A stretch of 64,000 nt of DNA from Lysinibacillus composti (GCF_016908465.1 NZ_JAFBDY010000007.1:62001-126000), one strand, 5' to 3'. Numbered from the stretch's first letter, positions 8,344-17,939 are shown. The notes: generated from the sequence alone by a model not told the origin. Numbers and translations are program-made.

Positions 8344-9299
8344 GTCCCTACCTCCCTAACTAATAATTGAAAAGGTCCTTTATTCGTCTCTATTTCTTTT
8401 TCTATTTTTCCGTTACGGATGAAGTACACTTTACTATCATCGTAACCAGCTACAACTATTTGGTCCCTTATATAAGTAACAGAAAAAGGATTAGCACCAA
8501 CTTCGATGTGCCACAAAACCTTACCCGATAAATTCGTTACAACTAATTCATTCGATCCATGGTTTACAATATAAACTTCATGATCACTTTTGGCAAAACC
8601 AATCGGCATAAAGGCTGCTTCTAGAACACCTATATTTTTCCCGGTGTGTAAATCATAAATATCAACTGTCTGGTTTGGCTGACTTCCTTCCCCATGTCCA
8701 CCAATCCAAATGGAATTCTTTTCAGGCACAACGACTATGCCATTTGAGGATTTATCGATCTCCCACTCTTGTTCAACTTCTAACGTTTTCATATTTAGAA
8801 CTGATAGAACAGTATCTTTATAGTTTACAACATATAATTTCCCATCATGTGAAGCCATAGACATCGGATAATTTCCCAGTTTTGTTTGGTTTAATTTTTT
8901 CCCATTTAGGTCATAGCTCGTAACGGTATTATTAGCGCTGTTTGTTATAAAAAACAATTGGTTCTTTTCATCATAATAGGCATTTGTCGCACCTACTCCT
9001 GTTTCAATGGTTGCCTTCTTTTTTCCATTAGAAAGCTGATATAGGTCAGCTTCATTTAGTTCATGTCCATACATTAAAATTTGATCTTTTTGAATTAAGA
9101 CAGCCCCTGTATAAGCCTTATCAAATTTCCATGTGGCAATCTTATCTCCTGATGGATCATAAAAGCTAACAGCTGGTTCCACAATATTTACAGCGCCGAC
9201 AAAGGATTGATGATGATTAATAGGAGTAAAACCTTTTTCGGAACACCCTGTTAAAACCATAAGTATTGCAAGGAGTATAAAGACTTTTCTATCCTTCAC
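8340..9299 (-). CDS. Beta-propeller lipoprotein (YVTN/YncE-like)
   Basis: The product has a lipoprotein signal (FILLAILMVLTGC, mature Cys at residue 19 from the chosen start) followed by about 280 residues of repeated blades, each with a core such as GKLYVVNYKDTVLSVLNMKT, KNSIWIGGHG, HEVYIVNHGSNELVV and QIVVAGYDDSKVYFIRNGK. This pattern fits a YVTN-type seven-bladed propeller facing outside the cell. I start it at GTG 9299 because GGAGGTG lies 9 bases upstream and the signal peptide then begins with MKDRK. It opens the operon, coupled by 4 bp to the response regulator. A ligand-binding or partner-binding role in signalling is plausible but unproven. Confidence 0.78.
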   Translation of the reverse strand: MKDRKVFILLAILMVLTGCSEKGFTPINHHQSFVGAVNIVEPAVSFYDPSGDKIATWKFDKAYTGAVLIQKDQILMYGHELNEADLYQLSNGKKKATIETGVGATNAYYDEKNQLFFITNSANNTVTSYDLNGKKLNQTKLGNYPMSMASHDGKLYVVNYKDTVLSVLNMKTLEVEQEWEIDKSSNGIVVVPEKNSIWIGGHGEGSQPNQTVDIYDLHTGKNIGVLEAAFMPIGFAKSDHEVYIVNHGSNELVVTNLSGKVLWHIEVGANPFSVTYIRDQIVVAGYDDSKVYFIRNGKIEKEIETNKGPFQLLVREVGT

Positions 9300-9379
9300 T
9301 ATGGTCATCACCTCCAAATCCTATCATACTGCAAAAATGTGAAGTTTAAATGAAACAATTAGTAAAATAGGTGAACTTA

Positions 9380-9445
9380 GAAAAGCGGAGGCGGTATAAG
9401 TGTCCCGTGCAGCTAGACACTGCTCAAACCTCGAAATTTTATACT
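9380..9445. repeat. Fragment sharing words with the 29.74 kb palindrome
   Basis: The sequence CAGCTAGACACTG (about 9410-9422), continuing CTCAAACCTCGAAATTTTA, parallels TAGCTAGACACTG, TTCGCACTTCGGAATTTAT at 29846-29876. It lies between the propeller operon promoter and the hemY terminator. It looks like a partial copy of the same dispersed element. Confidence 0.4.
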
Positions 9446-9449
9446 ATAC

Positions 9450-9488
9450 AAAAAAATAGCCCTAAAAGCTTTTTTGCTTTTAGGGTCT
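9450..9488 (-). terminator. Terminator of the hemY transcript
   Basis: Read on the minus strand, CCCTAAAAGC and its complement form a 10-bp stem with an A-rich loop, followed by ATTTTTTTGT. It lies directly after the hemY stop codon. Confidence 0.85.
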
Positions 9489-10911
9489 ATAATTTATTTG
9501 AGATTAATTGGCGTTCTGTAATATTTTCAATTAATTGAAGTGCTGCATTTCTTCCCTGTGTAATACAATCGGGTACACTAATGCCATCATATGAACTGCC
9601 AACTAGCATCACTTGTGGAAATTCATGTTGAATCTCTTCTTTCACCTGTTGCATCCGTTCGTCATGTCCTACCGTATATTGTGGCATTGATTGCTTCCAA
9701 CGCGAAACATTCGTAAATTCTGGTGAACTAGTTATTCCGAGTGCTTTTTCTAAATCATTTCGGACAGTTCTCTCAATATCTTCATCTGATAATTCTACGA
9801 TTGCTTCATCTCCAACGCGTCCAATATAAGCACGTAGTAAATCATACCCTGGTGGCGCTACATTATTCCATTTATGATTTAACCATGTACATGTTGTAAT
9901 GGATAAATCACTATTTCTAGAAACGAAAAAATTTAGAGCGTCTTTATATTTATTTTCGCCATTTTGTTTAAATGCCATCGTCACAGTAGCAATTGTTGAG
10001 TAGTTCATGTTAGGTATGTCTTCTAAAAGCCCATCCTTTTGAAAAATGTCCTTCGTTACATTAAATGGCGTTGTCATAATCACTGCGTCGCATTTTATAG
10101 GGGCAATGTGATTCGAGTGAATCTTTACAGAACCATCATTTAAATTTTCAATTGCTTCGACTTTAATTCCCTTTAATATAGAACTTGGATGTAATTGCTT
10201 TTCCAATTCCTCTACTAAAGTTTCAAGCCCATTTTTAAAAGTGTTATATGTCTCCACATGCTCTTTTGCAATTGATTTGCCAGATTTATTTATGCCAAGA
10301 ATTAAACTTCGATACTGTTTCTCTAATTGATAGAACTGCGGGAACATCGAGCGAATACTTAGATGATCAATATCTCCTGCAAATGTACCAGCAAGTATTG
10401 GTTCAACTAAATTTTCAACTACTTCTTTCCCAAAACGACGTCGAAAGAAATCACCTATTGGCTCGTCAGTTTGTTCTTTCGTTTTAGGTAATAAAAGATC
10501 GCCAACAGCTCTAATTTTACCAGTTAATGAAATTAATCCGGATGTAATGAATGAGGAGACTTCAAGTGACCCACCGAACATTATACCGTTTGGAATCGGG
10601 TACAATTGACTACCGACTGCAACGTAGGTTTGCCCTTTGTTGTTATTAACTAACTGTTGTTCTATTCCTAAATCACTCGCCAACTCCTGTACACTGTTTG
10701 AGTAGTCTAAAAAAGATTCAGGACCACGATCGATGATAAATCCATCTTTTCTCAAAGTTTGAATTTTACCACCTAACCGTAATGAAGACTCTATTAATAC
10801 AACATCGATTGGCAAATTTTTCAGTTGTGCTTCCTTTTGTAAATAGAATGCCGCCGTTAAACCGGTAATACCACCACCAATAACGGCAACTTTTCGTCTA
10901 GTCAAAGTCAC
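9487..10911 (-). CDS. hemY: Coproporphyrinogen III oxidase (HemY/CgoX)
   Basis: A flavoprotein of about 474 residues with the N-terminal FAD-binding motif VAVIGGGITGLTAAFYL, the acidic ribose-binding residue in VVLIESSLRLGGK, and the C-terminal GDEAIVEL and GSSYDGISVPDCITQG motifs of this family. In Gram-positive bacteria it oxidises coproporphyrinogen III to coproporphyrin III, the substrate of the neighbouring HemH. It lies 19 bp downstream of hemH on the same strand and shares a transcript with it. Several in-frame starts exist; GTG 10911 has GAGGTGA eight bases ahead, while ATG 10920 overlaps that site. Length is normal for the family. Confidence 0.95.
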   Translation of the reverse strand: MTLTRRKVAVIGGGITGLTAAFYLQKEAQLKNLPIDVVLIESSLRLGGKIQTLRKDGFIIDRGPESFLDYSNSVQELASDLGIEQQLVNNNKGQTYVAVGSQLYPIPNGIMFGGSLEVSSFITSGLISLTGKIRAVGDLLLPKTKEQTDEPIGDFFRRRFGKEVVENLVEPILAGTFAGDIDHLSIRSMFPQFYQLEKQYRSLILGINKSGKSIAKEHVETYNTFKNGLETLVEELEKQLHPSSILKGIKVEAIENLNDGSVKIHSNHIAPIKCDAVIMTTPFNVTKDIFQKDGLLEDIPNMNYSTIATVTMAFKQNGENKYKDALNFFVSRNSDLSITTCTWLNHKWNNVAPPGYDLLRAYIGRVGDEAIVELSDEDIERTVRNDLEKALGITSSPEFTNVSRWKQSMPQYTVGHDERMQQVKEEIQHEFPQVMLVGSSYDGISVPDCITQGRNAALQLIENITERQLISNKL

Positions 10912-10930
10912 CCTCACCATCACCTCTAAG

Positions 10931-11863
10931 TTATTCTGCTAGCTTTTTATCGATCGCATCCACCATCGCATCAATAAATAAAGGATGTGTATTTGGCATT
11001 GGCGGACGACGATAATTCGCTCCAAGTTCTTCACATACTATTCTACATTCATAGTCATTATCATAAAGAACCTCTAAATGTTCTGTGACAAACCCTACTG
11101 GTGTATAAACAAACGAACGGAACCCTTTTTCTTTATAAAGGTCTCTTGTTAAATCTTGAACATCTGGTCCAAGCCAAGGTTCTGGAGTTTGTCCAGCCGA
11201 TTGCCATCCTACTTCCACATTTTCAATACCCGTTGCTTCTTGAATTAAACGAGCTGTTTCGATTAATTGTTCCTCATATGGGTCCCCGGCTAATTTGATT
11301 TTTTCTGGTAAGGAGTGATTTGAAACGATTAGACAAGCTTTTTCTTGTTCTTCAGCCGACATTTCAGCAAATGCATTGTTAACTACTTGTTTCCAATATT
11401 CAATGAATTTTGGTTGATCGTACCAAGCCTCAACAGATGTGATTTTCATAGAGCTTCCTAATTTTTCAGCTGCTTCTTTAACACGTCCATTATACGATTT
11501 AATTGAGAATGTAGAGAAGTGTGGTGCAAGAACAATCGTTACCGCTTCTGTAATTTCATCCTTCACCATTGCTTCAACTGCATCTTCAATAAACGGATCA
11601 ATGTGTTTTAATCCGATGTATAATTTATATTCCACTTCATCTTGTACTTCGTTTAAACGTTCACAAAGTGCCTGAGCTTGTTTTTTTGTCATCTCTGCTA
11701 GAGGTGAAATACCACCAATTGCTTTATATCGGCTTTTTAAATCTTCTAAATGCTCTTCAGATGGCTTACGACCGTGACGAATATGTGTATAATATCTTTC
11801 AATATCTTCTTCTTTATATGGCGTTCCATATGCCATGACTAGTAGTCCACGTACTGGTTTCAT
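10931..11863 (-). CDS. hemH: Coproporphyrin ferrochelatase (HemH/CpfC)
   Basis: The 310-residue product matches B. subtilis HemH in length and motifs: [29 protein letters not shown] at the start (read in parts), APHFSTFS around the metal-side His, [10 protein letters not shown] in the middle and [15 protein letters not shown] near the end. It inserts Fe2+ into coproporphyrin III in the coproporphyrin-dependent haem pathway. A GAGGTG ribosome binding site precedes the ATG. In B. subtilis hemE and hemH are almost contiguous; here a 217-bp spacer with hairpins separates them, so it may have its own promoter. Confidence 0.95.
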   Translation of the reverse strand: MKPVRGLLVMAYGTPYKEEDIERYYTHIRHGRKPSEEHLEDLKSRYKAIGGISPLAEMTKKQAQALCERLNEVQDEVEYKLYIGLKHIDPFIEDAVEAMVKDEITEAVTIVLAPHFSTFSIKSYNGRVKEAAEKLGSSMKITSVEAWYDQPKFIEYWKQVVNNAFAEMSAEEQEKACLIVSNHSLPEKIKLAGDPYEEQLIETARLIQEATGIENVEVGWQSAGQTPEPWLGPDVQDLTRDLYKEKGFRSFVYTPVGFVTEHLEVLYDNDYECRIVCEELGANYRRPPMPNTHPLFIDAMVDAIDKKLAE

Positions 11864-11929
11864 GTTTTCACCTCAAAAATTATTATTAGAAGACATATCT
11901 CTGCCAAGAACTGTACAAAGTATAAAAAC

Positions 11930-12060
11930 GCCACTTCTTGCTCCTGCGGTTACTCGTCGCAAAATGCTTTAGTTGCAATACTTTGCGACCAATCATGTTG
12001 GCCGAGATGGTGTCATTTTATAATGCGGATATCCATGAACCTTTTACTTTCGTATCCGCC
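11930..12060. repeat. Hairpin-rich spacer between hemE and hemH
   Basis: The spacer 11864-12080 contains TGCGGTTACTCGTCGCA (about 11946-11962), a short inverted repeat that recurs as TGCGGTTACTCGCCGCA upstream of hemE at about 13312-13329. It also holds GCGGATAT (about 12025) pairing with GTATCCGC (about 12052). No poly-T tract makes these convincing terminators. They may be small dispersed palindromes or leader structures of hemH. Confidence 0.35.
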
Positions 12061-12080
12061 AAAAAAACTATTTGTATCAA

Positions 12081-13133
12081 TTATCGTTCAAGTAAGCTAG
12101 CTTGCTCACGACTATATTCATGAATAAATGTAGTTAATCGTTTTAATACATCTGGGTTAACTTCAGGGAATACACCATGGCCTAAATTGAAGATATGGCC
12201 AGGTACTTGTAATCCTTGATCAATAATATCTTTTGCGCGTTGTTCGATCACATGCCAATCAGCTAAAAGAAGTGATGGATCTAGGTTCCCTTGAACTGCC
12301 TTCATAACGCCTAGTTCACGTGCTTTTCGAATTGGCATGCGCCAATCTAACCCTACTACATCGATCGGTAGGTCATTCCATTCGTTCACTAAATGACTTG
12401 CACCAACACCGAATAAAATTAGCGGTACATTTTCTTTTCGTAACTCAGCAAAAATACGAGTCATCACTGGTTTAATAAATACGCGATAATCCTCAACATT
12501 TAAAGCACCTACCCAAGAGTCAAATACTTGAATAGCTGTTGCTCCTGCTTCAACTTGAGCAGCGATATCTGCAATAATCATATCTGCTAGTTTGTCCATT
12601 AGACTAAACCAAGCTTTTGGTTCTGTTACCATAAAGGATTTCGTTTTATTATAATTGCGGGAAGGGCCCCCTTCAATCATATAACTCGCTAAAGTAAATG
12701 GTGCACCTGCAAATCCAATTAATGGAACGTCTAACTGTTCTTTTGTCAAAAGTTTAATCGTATCTAAGACAAAAGGAGTGTGTTCTTTTGCATTAAACTC
12801 TCCAAGTTTTTCTACATCCGCTACTGAACGAATTGGGTTAGAAATTACAGGACCTACACCTGCTTTAATTTTTACGTCAACACCAATTCCTGGCAATGGC
12901 GTTACAATATCTTTGTATAGAATTGCTGCATCTACATTGTATTGATCAACAGGTAATTTCGTAACGTAAGCACATAGTTCTGGTTGATGTGTAATTTCTT
13001 CTAATGAATATTTTTCTTTTATTTTTCTATATTCTGCTTGAGAACGTCCAGCTTGTCGCATAAACCAAACAGGTGTATAGTCTGTTCGCTCGCCTCTAGC
13101 GGCTCTGATTAATGTATCATTAAACTTTCTCAT
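12081..13133 (-). CDS. hemE: Uroporphyrinogen decarboxylase
   Basis: This 350-residue enzyme removes four carboxyl groups from uroporphyrinogen III to give coproporphyrinogen III. The N-terminal signature [21 protein letters not shown] carries the substrate-binding Arg residues, with the catalytic Asp region in [14 protein letters not shown] and the family motif [17 protein letters not shown] further on; [11 protein letters not shown] closes the protein. Length is typical. It heads the hemE-hemH-hemY series and has a good ribosome binding site (GAGGGGAAGGG). Upstream, 13134-13535 is non-coding, AT-rich, and holds the short TGCGG...CGCCGCA palindrome and the divergent promoters toward hmoB. 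Confidence 0.95.
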   Translation of the reverse strand: MRKFNDTLIRAARGERTDYTPVWFMRQAGRSQAEYRKIKEKYSLEEITHQPELCAYVTKLPVDQYNVDAAILYKDIVTPLPGIGVDVKIKAGVGPVISNPIRSVADVEKLGEFNAKEHTPFVLDTIKLLTKEQLDVPLIGFAGAPFTLASYMIEGGPSRNYNKTKSFMVTEPKAWFSLMDKLADMIIADIAAQVEAGATAIQVFDSWVGALNVEDYRVFIKPVMTRIFAELRKENVPLILFGVGASHLVNEWNDLPIDVVGLDWRMPIRKARELGVMKAVQGNLDPSLLLADWHVIEQRAKDIIDQGLQVPGHIFNLGHGVFPEVNPDVLKRLTTFIHEYSREQASLLER

Positions 13134-13535
13134 ATTCTAACCCTTCCCCTCATGATCTAGTTAGCTTCGATGTAAATTGTAAATAGTCTACGATTTTTGG
13201 TAGCCTTTTCATACATCAAGGCATAAGTTTTAACAGTATAGGAATTCCTATACTGTAATTCGCTTTGTCTTATTTGTGTGTAGCGCAATCGTTACAAAAA
13301 ACAATTGCTTTTTGCGGTTACTCGCCGCAGTAAGAAATTTGCTATATAAAGTTAAATCTTTTTCATTGATATCCGTTTACAGTCTATACTTTTCCAATAG
13401 TAAAGTATAGTTTTATCAATCAAATGTCATAAATTTGTACAATAACACCAAACAATTGGACCTTACTTTTTGACAAATATAAATTGGTTGTTTTTAATAA
13501 AAATTAAAATGAAGAACTTAGAATGGGGGATTAAA

Positions 13536-14045
13536 ATGTTCTTTTTCATTACTTCCGGTACGGCTGATTATATGGAAAAACTAAGAATTAAATATAGTAC
13601 TGAAAACATGTTTGTACTTCACGGTACAGGAAACTCTCTACTATTACATGAGACCGAAAATAAGAAATCGAAGTTTGCTACTCCCCGAAAACATGAAGTC
13701 ATTGATCAATCAAATCAAATCGAACAAAGAGGATATTTCGTTTTAAACCATATCCCTGTTTCAGATGAAGGAAGGCCCATTTTTGAAAAGCGATTCCTAG
13801 AACGCTCCCGTGAAATTGAAAAAGAGCCTGGTTTTATAGCTTATCGATTATTACGCCCACTTGATTCAGACACTTATATTGTCCTTACACAATGGACTGG
13901 GCCGAATTCCTATGATGCCTGGAAAAATTCTAATTCCTTTATTAATGCACATGGTCAAAAACAACCTGGCGAGAGACGACAAAATATTTTCAACGCCGCA
14001 AGTTATGTAACAACTTATTCAGGAAAGCTTTCTGAAGAGAAATAA
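13536..14045 (+). CDS. hmoB: Haem-degrading monooxygenase HmoB-like
   Basis: From ATG 13536 (GGGGGA six bases ahead) the protein has 169 residues, close to B. subtilis HmoB (YhgC). The C-terminal half (about residues 65-150) is an antibiotic-biosynthesis-monooxygenase fold: YFVLNHIPVSDEGRPIFEKRF, EIEKEPGFIAYRLLRP, then YIVLTQWTGPNSYDAWKNS. The N-terminal part (MFFFITSGTADYMEKL) is the extension characteristic of HmoB rather than HmoA. The enzyme opens haem and releases iron. It is divergent from hemE, as yhgC lies near the hem genes in B. subtilis, so haem synthesis and breakdown sit side by side. An upstream in-frame ATG at 13470 has no ribosome binding site. Confidence 0.88.
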   Translation: MFFFITSGTADYMEKLRIKYSTENMFVLHGTGNSLLLHETENKKSKFATPRKHEVIDQSNQIEQRGYFVLNHIPVSDEGRPIFEKRFLERSREIEKEPGFIAYRLLRPLDSDTYIVLTQWTGPNSYDAWKNSNSFINAHGQKQPGERRQNIFNAASYVTTYSGKLSEEK

Positions 14046-14055
14046 ATATGAGTTA

Positions 14056-14090
14056 CAAGCCGTTCATCCTTAAAGGACGGCTTTTTTGCT
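14056..14090 (+). terminator. Terminator after hmoB
   Basis: AAGCCGT...TCCTT pairs with AAGGACGGCTT, with a small bulge, and is followed by TTTTTT. Confidence 0.85.
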
Positions 14091-14219
14091 TGGGTGTGCG
14101 ATGTCGGCAGTTGGCTCCTTTGTGAATAACCATCTGAATGAGTCACGACTTAGGAAGAAGCTGACTATGTTCTTATTTAAAAGCTTTTGGAGTGTGATTG
14201 AAGTCTTGGAATAGCGTTG

Positions 14220-14565
14220 ATAGTTCAGATGAAGACTTTTGCATTGTCGTGAGCTTGGAATGCATGTGGCTCATTCACACGATGATTTTGGGAGTTGAGT
14301 TTGGATGTCATTCTTCCCTTTATGAACGACTTTTTGTTCCTGATTTTACCTTGGAATGTCGTTCATACCCTTGATGAAGTTCATCCTCGAACTCTCGCAA
14401 TCCCATTTTGAACTTCATCGCCCTAATGAAGTTCATTCCACATGCCTTTTTCAACCTTTTTGAACTTCATTCCCCCGTTGAAATTCATCTCTATCATTCA
14501 CAATCCCATTTTGAAGTTCATTCTCTATCATCGCAATCCCACCTTAATCTTCATCGCCACAATAC
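14220..14565. repeat. Degenerate 51-52 bp intergenic array (GAACTTCAT type)
   Basis: The 540-bp gap between hmoB and the cyclodeaminase gene contains no credible gene. From about 14307 a TTC-containing core (GTCATTC, GTCGTTC, GAACTTCAT, GAACTTCAT, GAAGTTCAT) recurs at 14311, 14362, 14414, 14466 and 14517, spacings of 51, 52, 52 and 51 bp; a shorter unit follows at 14550 and weaker traces precede at 14224 and 14274. Units are diverged between the cores. Several are palindromic at the core, for example GAACTTCAT with ATGAAGTTC at 14411-14435. The same period occurs at 35.9 and 55.6 kb with other unit sequences. Confidence 0.75.
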
Positions 14566-14630
14566 CACCCTATCTTTACCACAATATAAAAGGAGCATTC
14601 ATTACGAATGCCCCCGAATCCCCCTTGCCC

Positions 14631-15614
14631 TTACACTTCAATATTTAACCCCGTACCAAGTGTTTGCGCTTTTTTGTATACGCCTTTCGCAACTGCTAAG
14701 TCGTAGTAAGATGCACCAACAGATTTGAAGAATGTGATCTCCTCTTCAGTCTCGCGTCCATTCACTTTTCCACTTACTAGGCTTTCTAATTCGGCATAGA
14801 CATCATTAAACGACCAAATTCCTTTTTTTTCTGCGTCCATCAACTCACCAGCTTCATCTTTTGCACCATGAAGGTCGTCCACCACAATTTTGGATGCCGT
14901 TTTAATCGTCGTATGGTCAATCTCATGCATATGTGGAAGATATGAGCCAACACCGTTTACATGTGTCCCAGGTCGTAAATACTCTCCATCAAATACCGGT
15001 GTTGTTGACTTCGTTGCACAGCAGATGATATCCGCTTTACTTACGGCATCATTTACTTCGTCGGCAATCTCAAATTCTACTTCAACACCAACCGCTTTTA
15101 ATTGATTTGCAAAACTCATAGCTTTTTCTTTTGTACGATTAAATAATATGATTTTTGAAATACCACGAATCGCTAGAACACCCAGTGTTTGTTCAAAAGC
15201 CATTGCGCCTGTTCCAACGACTGTTAATACTTTTGCATCTTTTTTGGCAAGTGCATCTGTCGCTAAAGCCGTCATCGCTCCTGTGCGAAGTCTAGTTAAA
15301 TAGGAAGCATTCATGACAGATAAATGCGAACCATCCTCTGTGCTTGTTAACACAATAATTCCTTGAGTTGTCGGTAGCTCTTTTGCAGGATTGTTCGGAA
15401 AGATGGTTACTACTTTCACTGCCGCTACTTTATTCTCTAGATCCGCACTCGGCATATAAAGGGATGTCGCACTTTCTTCTGGAAACTCCAAAACTGTACG
15501 ATGTGGTGATTGTACTTTATTTTGAACTTTTGCAATTAACGTTTCTCGAACATCTCTAATGGCATCTTCCATTAAATAAAAACTTTTGATTTCCTCTTGG
15601 TTTAAAATAATCAA
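14631..15614 (-). CDS. Ornithine cyclodeaminase / mu-crystallin family enzyme
   Basis: The 327-residue product belongs to the NAD(P)-dependent ornithine cyclodeaminase/alanine dehydrogenase/ketimine reductase family. It shows the substrate-side segment [52 protein letters not shown], and the Rossmann motif [22 protein letters not shown] favour TTG 15614 as start (GGAG eight bases upstream; most relatives begin MxILxxxEI), though ATG 15641 is also open. It lies just after a transporter gene, with only a few bases between, suggesting uptake and conversion of one substrate, perhaps ornithine, alanine or a ketimine. The exact reaction cannot be told from sequence in this family. Confidence 0.85.
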   Translation of the reverse strand: MIILNQEEIKSFYLMEDAIRDVRETLIAKVQNKVQSPHRTVLEFPEESATSLYMPSADLENKVAAVKVVTIFPNNPAKELPTTQGIIVLTSTEDGSHLSVMNASYLTRLRTGAMTALATDALAKKDAKVLTVVGTGAMAFEQTLGVLAIRGISKIILFNRTKEKAMSFANQLKAVGVEVEFEIADEVNDAVSKADIICCATKSTTPVFDGEYLRPGTHVNGVGSYLPHMHEIDHTTIKTASKIVVDDLHGAKDEAGELMDAEKKGIWSFNDVYAELESLVSGKVNGRETEEEITFFKSVGASYYDLAVAKGVYKKAQTLGTGLNIEV

Positions 15615-15644
15615 TTCCCACACTCCAAATCTTCTAAACATTTA

Positions 15645-16987
15645 TTAATTTACTGTTGTTGTTTCACGCTTTTCTACTTTTGCTTTATTTTCTACTTTTA
15701 CACTATTAAACTCATCTAACTCTTGGTTGCTCTTTTCTTTTACTGCTAGTACAGCAATTAATGAAATAACTGCCGTTAAGATTATATAAATAGCAACAGG
15801 TACATAAGAATTGTTAAACTTCACAAGTAAAGCTGTTGCTACTAATGGTGCCGTACCACCTGCTAATGCAGCACCAATTTGGTAACCTAAAGAAACTCCC
15901 GTGTAACGAATTTTTGCATCAAAGATTTCTGAGAACATTGTTCCTAACACTGCTGTGATTGGTGCCCAAATGATCCCTAATCCAATAATTGTAGCAATTA
16001 AAAGCGTTGCAAATGTACGTTGTTCTAATAACATAAAATACGGGAATGCATATAACATCATGGCTACAGTACCGTATATATACACTTTTTTACGTCCAAT
16101 TTTATCTGATAAATTACCCATAACAGGCATTAAGAATGTCGTCACAATCGTACCAATCATAACTGCTACTAACACTTGAGTACTTGTAAATCCTAAATTA
16201 TTAGTTCCATAAGATACGATAAATGTGGCAAAGATATAGAATGGTGCCGTCTCAACAACTTTTCCACCAACTGCAATTAAAACCTCTTTCCAGTGGTATT
16301 TTAATGTATCTGCTATCGGTAGTTTCGGAATATCTCCGGATTCTTTTATTTTTTTGAATGATGGCGTTTCGTCAAGACCTTTACGAATCCAAAGACCGAA
16401 TAACACTAAAACTGCACTTAAAATAAACGGAATTCTCCAACCCCAAGCAACGAATGCCTCTTGAGATACTACAGATGTAATAAATGTTAAAGCACCAGAA
16501 CCTAAGAACATCCCTATTGTTACACCCATTTGAGGGAACGCACCAAATAACCCTCGTTTATCTTTTGGAGCATACTCTACAGCTAGTAGAAGTGAACCAC
16601 CCATTCTCCTCCTATACCAATCCCTTGAATTAAACGTAATACAATTAATAGAATTGGAGCTGCCACACCAATTGCTTGGTATGTTGGAAGTACACCCATT
16701 AAAACAGTTGCACCACCCATGATTGTTAATGTAATTACTAATGTTTTCTTCCGACCAACTCGGTCACCAATATGACTGAAAATAACTCCACCTAATGGTC
16801 TAATTAAGAACGCCAGTGCTAATGACGCATATGCCAATAGCAACCCTACTGTTGGATCTTCTGCGACGAAGAACACTTGGTTAAATACTAAGGCTGCAAC
16901 CGTCCCATAAAGGAAATAATCGAACCATTCAATTGAACTCCCTACTAAACTGGCAATCCAAACCTTTGTCATTTCTCTCCTACTCAT
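15645..16987 (-). pseudogene. Metabolite:H+ symporter (MFS, MHS family), frameshifted
   Basis: Two overlapping reading frames together spell one complete MHS-family transporter (ProP/KgtP/ShiA relatives). The first (from 16987; SRREMTKVWIASLVGSSIEW, then GDRVGRKKTLV) runs to LRLIQGIGIGGEW and then stops after five wrong residues at 16583. The second frame resumes with GGSLLLAVEYAPKDKRG, exactly the family continuation, and runs to 15645 with DKIGRKKVYIYG and about eight more membrane segments. Loss of one G near 16598-16602 (GAATGGGTGG where GAATGGGGTGG is expected) explains the break. It could be a real inactivation, a switchable G-tract or a sequencing error. The downstream cyclodeaminase is probably in the same operon. 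Confidence 0.85.
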
Positions 16988-17009
16988 ACACATTCCCCCT
17001 TGCACGAAA

Positions 17010-17061
17010 TTAAAGTGACACTTCAATAATTAATTAAAAAATTTTTGAAGCGTCACTTAAA
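17010..17061. promoter_or_regulatory. Long inverted repeat upstream of the transporter
   Basis: TTAAAGTGACACTTCAA (17010-17026) faces TTGAAGCGTCACTTAAA (17045-17061), 17-bp arms with two mismatches and an AT-only spacer. It sits immediately before the transporter ribosome binding site, on the side facing the divergent XRE-cupin gene. It may be the operator of that regulator or a hairpin in the transporter leader. The rest of the gap to 17436 is AT-rich with nothing else I recognise. Confidence 0.6.
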
Positions 17062-17436
17062 TTTATGTAAGTCAATTATTACATAGTTAGGAATTTTCGG
17101 TCAATATAATTTTAGCCATCCTCATCAAGTTCTATCAAGCTCTTTAGATGTTGAATTAAGTCTCCAGTAATCATTAAAAAAAAGAAACTTTTAAAATCTC
17201 CTATTTGAACTCGACATAATGTTGATTAAGCGCATTACCAATTCCCCCTGCAATTTATTAAATGCGCTAAATACAAATACATCGCTTTTTCAAATACAAG
17301 TTTTGAAGTAGAATCTGAATGACCACTTTATTTATCTCTTGAAATTCGATTGCCTTAAACTCTTAAAAAATGTACAAGTGTTTGAGTTAAATAAATCAGT
17401 AAAGTATAATTATCAATTGTTTAAGGATGTGATCAG

Positions 17437-17934
17437 ATGACGATTGGCGAACAACTTCGAAGCATTAGAAAGAATCATAAAATGACGTTAAAAACCCTTT
17501 CTGAAAAAACCGGTGTATCTATTAGTTTTTTATCTCAAGTTGAGCGTAATAAATGTAATGTCACTCTGGAGTCTCTTAGAAAAATAAGTGATGCGTTAAA
17601 TGTAAATCCAAGTGTCTTTTTCCCTCAAAATCAAGAAGATGATTCTAATAAACTTTATCCCTTTATTTATGAGGATTTATCAAATCAAATTACTGGGGCA
17701 TCGTTTCATCCAATCTTAGTTACTTTAAAACCTAAAGAAAATATTGGGAAGGAATTCTCTCATTACGGACATGAATTTATCTATGTTCTTTCTGGGATTT
17801 TGACCATTTCTTTAGAAGGAAAAACCTTTGAATTGAATGAAACGGAGTCTTATATGTTTGATTCATCGCGTAATCATTATTGGTGGAATAATAGTGATGA
17901 AGATGTTCATTTTCTTTTAGTTTCAACTCTATAA
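17437..17934 (+). CDS. XRE-family regulator with C-terminal cupin domain
   Basis: The 165-residue protein has an N-terminal helix-turn-helix of the XRE type (GEQLRSIRKNHKMTLKTLSEKTGVSISFLSQVERNK, read in parts, about residues 4-60) and a C-terminal cupin barrel (about 90-160; YGHEFIYVLSGILTISLEGKTF, then NHYWWNNSDEDVHFLLVS). This pairing is common in regulators of amino-acid and polyamine catabolism such as PuuR-type proteins, where the cupin senses a small molecule. It diverges from the transporter-cyclodeaminase unit and is the obvious candidate to control it through the inverted repeat at 17010-17061. An AAGGATGTGAT ribosome binding site precedes the ATG. Confidence 0.88.
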   Translation: MTIGEQLRSIRKNHKMTLKTLSEKTGVSISFLSQVERNKCNVTLESLRKISDALNVNPSVFFPQNQEDDSNKLYPFIYEDLSNQITGASFHPILVTLKPKENIGKEFSHYGHEFIYVLSGILTISLEGKTFELNETESYMFDSSRNHYWWNNSDEDVHFLLVSTL

Positions 17935-17939
17935 CATAA

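Noticed and set aside
14408-14728. Plus-strand reading frames rich in His, Phe, Pro and Leu
   Set aside because: They are translations of the 52-bp array and the antisense end of the cyclodeaminase gene; no ribosome binding site.
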